Positions 60,021 through 64,000 of a stretch of DNA of 64,000 bases are shown piece after piece. The notes beneath the pieces were generated by a model, which saw only the letters and a list, made by a program, of their open reading frames with translations, was not told where the DNA came from and made no database searches. Location of the stretch: assembly GCA_049601915.1 (NCBI GenBank), contig JBMYRB010000003.1, forward strand, positions 1-64,000. Direction: 5' to 3'. The DNA comes from UBA8079 sp049601915. Its GTDB lineage: Bacteria; Pseudomonadota; Alphaproteobacteria; UBA6615. How positions within the stretch are numbered: position 1 is the first letter of the stretch; every line of letters begins with the position of its first letter. The position numbers and the translations under genes are program-made.

Positions 60021-60782
60021 ATGAGCGAACAAACCGGAAAAGTCGCGATTGTCACGGGCGGTGGCCGGGGGCTGGGCCGTGCGTATTGCGAGGCGCTTGC
60101 AGCGGAAGGCTTGGCCGTCGTGGCGACTGATATCCGCGATACCGGCGAGACCGTGTCCGCTGTTGAGGCCGCGGGCGGCAGGATTATCGGCGTCTCTCTG
60201 GATGTCGCCGACATGGCGAGCTGTCAGGCGATGGCCGAGGCCGCAACGGAAGCGTTCGGGCGGATCGACGTGCTGGTCAATAATGCAGCGCTCTACGGCG
60301 ATATATCCGGCGGGCGTTTCGATCAGTTGCCGGACGATCAGTGGGACCGGGTGATGGCCGTCAACGTCAAGGGGATCTGGCAATGCTGCAAGGCATGTGT
60401 GCCGGCGATGCGTGAGGCCGGCGGCGGGTCGATCATTAATATCTCCTCCCTCGCGGCGAAATACGGCATGGCCTATGCGGTGGATTACGCAACCTCCAAG
60501 GCGGCAGTGATCGGCATGACACGGTCGCTCGCCCGGGAGCTCGGCCGCGACTGGATCCGGGTAAACGCCGTTGCGCCCAGTGCGGTGCTGACGGAGGGAA
60601 CCGACGAGTTCATGGGCGATAAACGTGATGGCATGCTGGGCGCGATTGCCCAGGGCCAGAGCCTTAAAAGCAACCTTGAGCCGACGGACATGGCCGGTAC
60701 AATCGTCTATCTCGCATCGGATGCGAGCCGCTTCGTGACCGGTCAGACGATCATGGTCGATGGCGGCACGGTGATGTTGTAG
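60021..60782 (+). CDS. Short-chain dehydrogenase/reductase
   Basis: A 253-residue SDR. The cofactor motif TGGGRGLG lies near residue 12, NNAALYG near 90, the catalytic triad has Ser in INISSL and Tyr/Lys in YATSK, and the C-terminus ends in TGQTIMVDGGTVML. It interconverts an alcohol and a ketone using NAD(P). It follows the MDR gene by 8 bp with a ribosome-binding site (AGGAGA) in between and is likely co-transcribed. The substrate is unknown. Confidence 0.9.
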   Translation: MSEQTGKVAIVTGGGRGLGRAYCEALAAEGLAVVATDIRDTGETVSAVEAAGGRIIGVSLDVADMASCQAMAEAATEAFGRIDVLVNNAALYGDISGGRFDQLPDDQWDRVMAVNVKGIWQCCKACVPAMREAGGGSIINISSLAAKYGMAYAVDYATSKAAVIGMTRSLARELGRDWIRVNAVAPSAVLTEGTDEFMGDKRDGMLGAIAQGQSLKSNLEPTDMAGTIVYLASDASRFVTGQTIMVDGGTVML

Positions 60783-60883
60783 TGGGCGACTTGCCGCGGT
60801 ACGTCCGGCGAAATATCTAGACTGAAACCCGAATAGTAGGTGCGCGCGGATAAATCCGTGCCGGAAAGAAACCAAAGGGCAGG

Positions 60884-62080
60884 ATGATGAGCATGACACC
60901 CCTCGAAGAGATCGGCGAACCCCTCTACTACATCGCGGCGAATGCTGCCGAGGCAGGATTCCCGACACCGCCGAACCCCCATGGCCAGTCGCTGCGAACC
61001 TGGGTTCGGTCCCTGGGCGGCATGCAGAAAGAGGCGCTTGTCGTGAATGCGGCCACCGGCACCGCGTGGCGTTTCGCATGCGATGAGGGCGAGCATCTGG
61101 GCGGTTTCAACAAGGCGCCGAACCCGCTGACTTATCTCAGCGCGGGCATGATCGCGTCCTATATGAACGAGGTCGTCGCCCTTGCCGAGCAGCGCCAGAT
61201 CGAGCTGCGCGATCTCGAGCTTGTGCTCGAGAACAAATATTATCGAGAGGGCGATTTCCGCAAAGGCACGATGAACAGCGGCGCGATGCCGCCGGAGCTG
61301 GCGGTCAATTGTGAAGCAGATTGCAATGATGCGGAGCTGCAGACTTTACTCTACGAGGCGATTGCCGCCGCACCCCTGAATGGCCTGGCGCGCGGTGAGC
61401 ATCCGAGTCTTTTTACCCTTGTTCATAACGGTAAGGTCCTGACCCCGAGCGCGGTCACGCCGCTCGACATGGAGCCATTCCCGAACCCGGGCGACAATTT
61501 CCCGAATCTCGAACGCCTGGCCGACAGCCCGGCCGTTGATGATCTGGTGCTCCTCATGCGCGATGAGGGGGCTGCCTATGAGGCCTTCCTCAAGACCCGC
61601 ACGGCGACGGATGCGGAGCGCGGCGACGTCACCAACCTGCATATGCACACGAGCTGCGTGCTGCGCGAGGATGGCGTGAAGCACATCATGAAGGAGCAGT
61701 ACGGCCCCGAAGCGCCGAGCTGGGAGTTCCTCTCATCCGAGGACGGACGCGCGCCGGATGCGGCCTCGTTGATCTCGGGCGGGATTGGCCTGTGCTTTAT
61801 GACCCAGATGGGCCGCTTCTCCAAGATGGCGAAGTTGCCGCTGACGAACTACTCGATCATCCAGGACACCCATTTCTCCCTCGGCGGCGCGTCGGGCGGC
61901 ACGGGCCAGGCGGCTGTCGCCCAGCCGGTTGAGACCCATGTCTATCTGGACACGGACGCCGAAGATGACACGGCCCAGAAGATCCTGGAGGTCGGCGAGC
62001 GGACCTGCTTCCTGCACGCCTTCTGCCGGGATGACCTGAAGCCGAAGGTGCGCGGCAGCAAACGGTCCCTCGCGGCCTAG
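60884..62080 (+). CDS. Tandem OsmC-like protein
   Basis: A 398-residue protein built of two OsmC/Ohr-like halves. The second half carries the reactive pair Cys304 (GGIGLCFMTQM) and Cys375 (GERTCFLHAF) expected of thiol peroxidases. The first half has the same fold signals (PLTYLSAGMIASYM, ELAVNCEADC) but lacks a Cys at the first position, so it may be structural. The family reduces organic peroxides. The start at 60884 is one of three nearby ATGs (60884, 60887, 60893). It is convergent with a luciferase-like gene with 9 bp between stop codons. Confidence 0.75.
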   Translation: MMSMTPLEEIGEPLYYIAANAAEAGFPTPPNPHGQSLRTWVRSLGGMQKEALVVNAATGTAWRFACDEGEHLGGFNKAPNPLTYLSAGMIASYMNEVVALAEQRQIELRDLELVLENKYYREGDFRKGTMNSGAMPPELAVNCEADCNDAELQTLLYEAIAAAPLNGLARGEHPSLFTLVHNGKVLTPSAVTPLDMEPFPNPGDNFPNLERLADSPAVDDLVLLMRDEGAAYEAFLKTRTATDAERGDVTNLHMHTSCVLREDGVKHIMKEQYGPEAPSWEFLSSEDGRAPDAASLISGGIGLCFMTQMGRFSKMAKLPLTNYSIIQDTHFSLGGASGGTGQAAVAQPVETHVYLDTDAEDDTAQKILEVGERTCFLHAFCRDDLKPKVRGSKRSLAA

Positions 62081-62089
62081 GAGGGAGCA

Positions 62090-63328
62090 CTACTCCGCGG
62101 CGATGGCGTCGAAGTCTGGAGTTTCGAGTTCCGGTACGACCTTCTCCATGAATAGCTGAATTTCTTCGAGCAGCTCGTCTTTGGGCTGCTGGGCCCAGTG
62201 CCAGATCAGGGTGATATATTCGCACGGGATGCGCGAATAGATATCCTGCCAATCGGCGATGGCGTCATCGACCGTGCCGCCGAGGATGAACTTGTGCTCT
62301 TTCATGGCACGGAAGGCCGCCTCGGCGTCATGGTTGACCGGGTCCACATTATGGTTCCCGAAGACCGAGTAGAAGTTCTTGAAGATGTCCAGGTCATAGG
62401 CGCGGACCTTGCGGTCGAAGTCTTCGGCCGATTTGCCGATGCGGGTGTGGCGCACGATGTTCTGCATCTGCCCGTACTGGAGTTGGCGGCCATGTTTGGC
62501 GGCTTCCTCCTGATAGACGCCGGCGAGTTCCACAACACCGTCGGTCGGGTTGAAGTAGCTCGGCCGGAACCCGTGTTTGGCCGCGAACTCTATCGTCGCA
62601 CGCGATCGCGCCACGGCGCAGAACACGGGCGGGTGTGGTTTTTGATACGGGCTGGGGACGACAGAGATGCGGCGCAGCACGCCGCCATCGTCGATCTCGC
62701 CTTCCGCGCCGGCCTCACGGGCGATCTCGTAACCTTCATAATCGGCGATGCCCGTGTCATGGGGGTAGGGCGCCTGATAGAACTGTCCTTTGAGCTCGAC
62801 CGAATCCTTGGTCCAGCAATCCAGCACCATCTCGACCCGTTCCTCGAAGATCTCCCGGTTCTTCAGATCATTAGCACTGCCGTCGGATACGGTCGCGACC
62901 GCGTTGCTGCCCTGGCCCAGAATGTTGGTCCAGCGCGACTGGTAGCCCCGGGCGAAGCCGACGAAATATTTGCCATTGGTCAGGTGATCGATGATGGCCG
63001 TCTCTTCGGCCACGCGAATGGGATCATGCGTCGCCATCACATAGCCGAAGGCGCCGACATTGATGTTCTTGGTGTGGGCGGCCCAGTGGGCATTCATTAC
63101 CCCCGGGTTCGGCCCGACCTCATAGCCCTCGGAATGGAGATGATGCTCAATCGTGGACATGCCCCACACGCCCATCTCGTCGGCCGCCTTGATGATGTCC
63201 GTCCACTCATGGACGATTTTGTTATAGATTTCGGAGTCACGCCCGATAGGCGCCTTGGCGCGGCGATCATGTTCGTCTTCGGCGGGAAAGACCGGATACA
63301 GCTGGACGATGACTTTGGGGGCCGGCAT
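62090..63328 (-). CDS. Luciferase-like (LLM-class) flavin-dependent monooxygenase
   Basis: A 412-residue TIM-barrel protein, longer than the one at 24046. Landmarks are VWGMSTIEHHLHSEGYEVGPNP split over residues 54-75, FVGFARGYQSRW and SPYQKPHPPVFCAVARS. It should oxidise a carbonyl or sulfur compound with reduced flavin. The start at 63328 gives the normal MPAPKVIVQLYP N-terminus; the frame is open upstream to 63406. It is divergent from the esterase gene at 63502, 170 bp away. Confidence 0.85.
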   Translation of the reverse strand: MPAPKVIVQLYPVFPAEDEHDRRAKAPIGRDSEIYNKIVHEWTDIIKAADEMGVWGMSTIEHHLHSEGYEVGPNPGVMNAHWAAHTKNINVGAFGYVMATHDPIRVAEETAIIDHLTNGKYFVGFARGYQSRWTNILGQGSNAVATVSDGSANDLKNREIFEERVEMVLDCWTKDSVELKGQFYQAPYPHDTGIADYEGYEIAREAGAEGEIDDGGVLRRISVVPSPYQKPHPPVFCAVARSRATIEFAAKHGFRPSYFNPTDGVVELAGVYQEEAAKHGRQLQYGQMQNIVRHTRIGKSAEDFDRKVRAYDLDIFKNFYSVFGNHNVDPVNHDAEAAFRAMKEHKFILGGTVDDAIADWQDIYSRIPCEYITLIWHWAQQPKDELLEEIQLFMEKVVPELETPDFDAIAAE

Positions 63329-63501
63329 GGCGTGGTTCCTCTCTGGGATGCGAGCGTTTGTTGTTTTCGGTCTCTCAAGGCTACTGCGGTTGATGTTCGT
63401 CGCCAAGTCGTCTGTCGTGCCGTCCGCTTGAACGATTACGTGAATTTTGCTCTACCTTCCGCCCGTTCCATTACGACATGACCTCGCGTCAGGAGACGTA
63501 G

Positions 63502-64000
63502 ATGCCTCTTCACCCACAGATTGTTGCGTTGATCGAACGCGCCGCGGCTGCCGGGGTGCGCCCGACCCATGAGCTCACGCCCGAGGAAGCGCGGGTGCAG
63601 ATGGACGAGATGTCGCGCGCGCGTGACCAGGACCGCACGAAGGTGCGCATGGTCGCCGACACCGTGATCGACGGGGCGAACGGTGACGATATGACCATGC
63701 GGGTCTACTGGCCGGACATTGTTCAGACAGATATCGCGCCCGCCATCATGTTCTTCCATGGCGGTGGCCACGTGATCGGTAGCCTGAACTCCCATGACCA
63801 GGTGGCGCGCAACTTTTGCGCCGATACGGGCTATCTCGTTGTCTCCGTCGATTACCGCATGGGACCCGAGCACAAGTTTCCCGCCGCACCCGAAGATTGC
63901 TACGCGGCAACCAAATGGGTTGCCGAGAATACCCGGCAACTGGGTGTGGACCCGGCTCGCATTGCCGTGGCCGGCGACAGCGCGGGTGCCAACCTCGCTG
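63502..64000 (+). CDS. Esterase/lipase of the hormone-sensitive-lipase family, 3' end outside window
   Basis: The first 166 codons of an alpha/beta hydrolase-3 enzyme. FFHGGGHVIGS forms the oxyanion hole, DYRMGPEHKFPAAPEDC follows, and the nucleophile elbow GDSAGANLA lies at the window edge. It starts at the ATG at 63502 behind AGGAGA. It should hydrolyse short acyl esters. The C-terminal acid and His lie beyond the window. Confidence 0.88.
   Translation, partial: MPLHPQIVALIERAAAAGVRPTHELTPEEARVQMDEMSRARDQDRTKVRMVADTVIDGANGDDMTMRVYWPDIVQTDIAPAIMFFHGGGHVIGSLNSHDQVARNFCADTGYLVVSVDYRMGPEHKFPAAPEDCYAATKWVAENTRQLGVDPARIAVAGDSAGANLA

Overview
The window looks like the chromosome of an alphaproteobacterium, probably a Rhodospirillales-like environmental, possibly marine, heterotroph. 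The evidence is high GC coding sequence, the conserved block tig-clpP-clpX-lon-hup, the glnB-glnA pair, typA, parE, and many tripartite-transporter and catabolic genes. The species was not determined. The first 1.5 kb is clearly AT-richer and ends at a 3' tRNA fragment (1551-1580), which reads as the right edge of an integrated element.

Layout. 1-1580: end of the putative island, with a Sel1-repeat gene. 1716-5435: cupin and a tripartite tricarboxylate transporter (tctC-tctA-tctB). 5436-6145: decayed aquaporin. 6284-8516: alpha/beta hydrolase plus quinone oxidoreductase. 8513-14117: LysR regulator divergent from a TRAP transporter operon (dctPQM) that ends in a formylglycine-type sulfatase/phosphonate monoester hydrolase. 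14125-18524: guanine deaminase divergent from xanthine dehydrogenase (xdhAB), a purine-salvage/catabolism module. 18658-21036: typA and a cold-shock gene. 21251-22961: CmcJ/NvfI-type oxygenase, a BLUF photoreceptor broken by a stop codon, and an RTX-type C-terminal remnant. 23010-28458: esterase, luciferase-like monooxygenase, a second hydrolase paralogue, and a NicX-like 2,5-dihydroxypyridine dioxygenase translationally coupled to a formamidase-like hydrolase. 28641-35113: Hpt protein, then an aromatic/carboxylate catabolic group (alcohol dehydrogenase, FAH-family hydrolase, acyl-CoA dehydrogenase, VOC dioxygenase-like protein, glutathionyl-hydroquinone reductase, carboxymuconolactone decarboxylase-like protein). 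35128-44176: core genes (RNA helicase, OGT-like glycosyltransferase, parE) mixed with gene remnants. 44224-49865: glnA, glnB with a sigma-54 promoter, aminotransferase, third hydrolase paralogue, LysR. 49924-58924: tRNA-His, nnrD/E, tRNA-Leu, tig, clpP, clpX, lon, hup, tRNA-Val. 58951-64000: quinone oxidoreductase, SDR, double OsmC protein, second luciferase-like monooxygenase, and an esterase running off the end.

Themes. (1) Scavenging: two tripartite uptake systems and many hydrolases and oxidoreductases suggest growth on organic acids, esters, purines and N-heteroaromatics. (2) The best candidate for an undescribed pathway is the NicX-like dioxygenase with its formamidase-like partner (26546-28458), beside one of three paralogues of the 2,6-dihydropseudooxynicotine-hydrolase type. 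(3) There are at least seven decayed genes (aqpZ, BLUF, RTX C-terminus, DUF4197, an alpha/beta hydrolase, yciA, ArsI/CadI), so the accessory gene content appears to be turning over actively.
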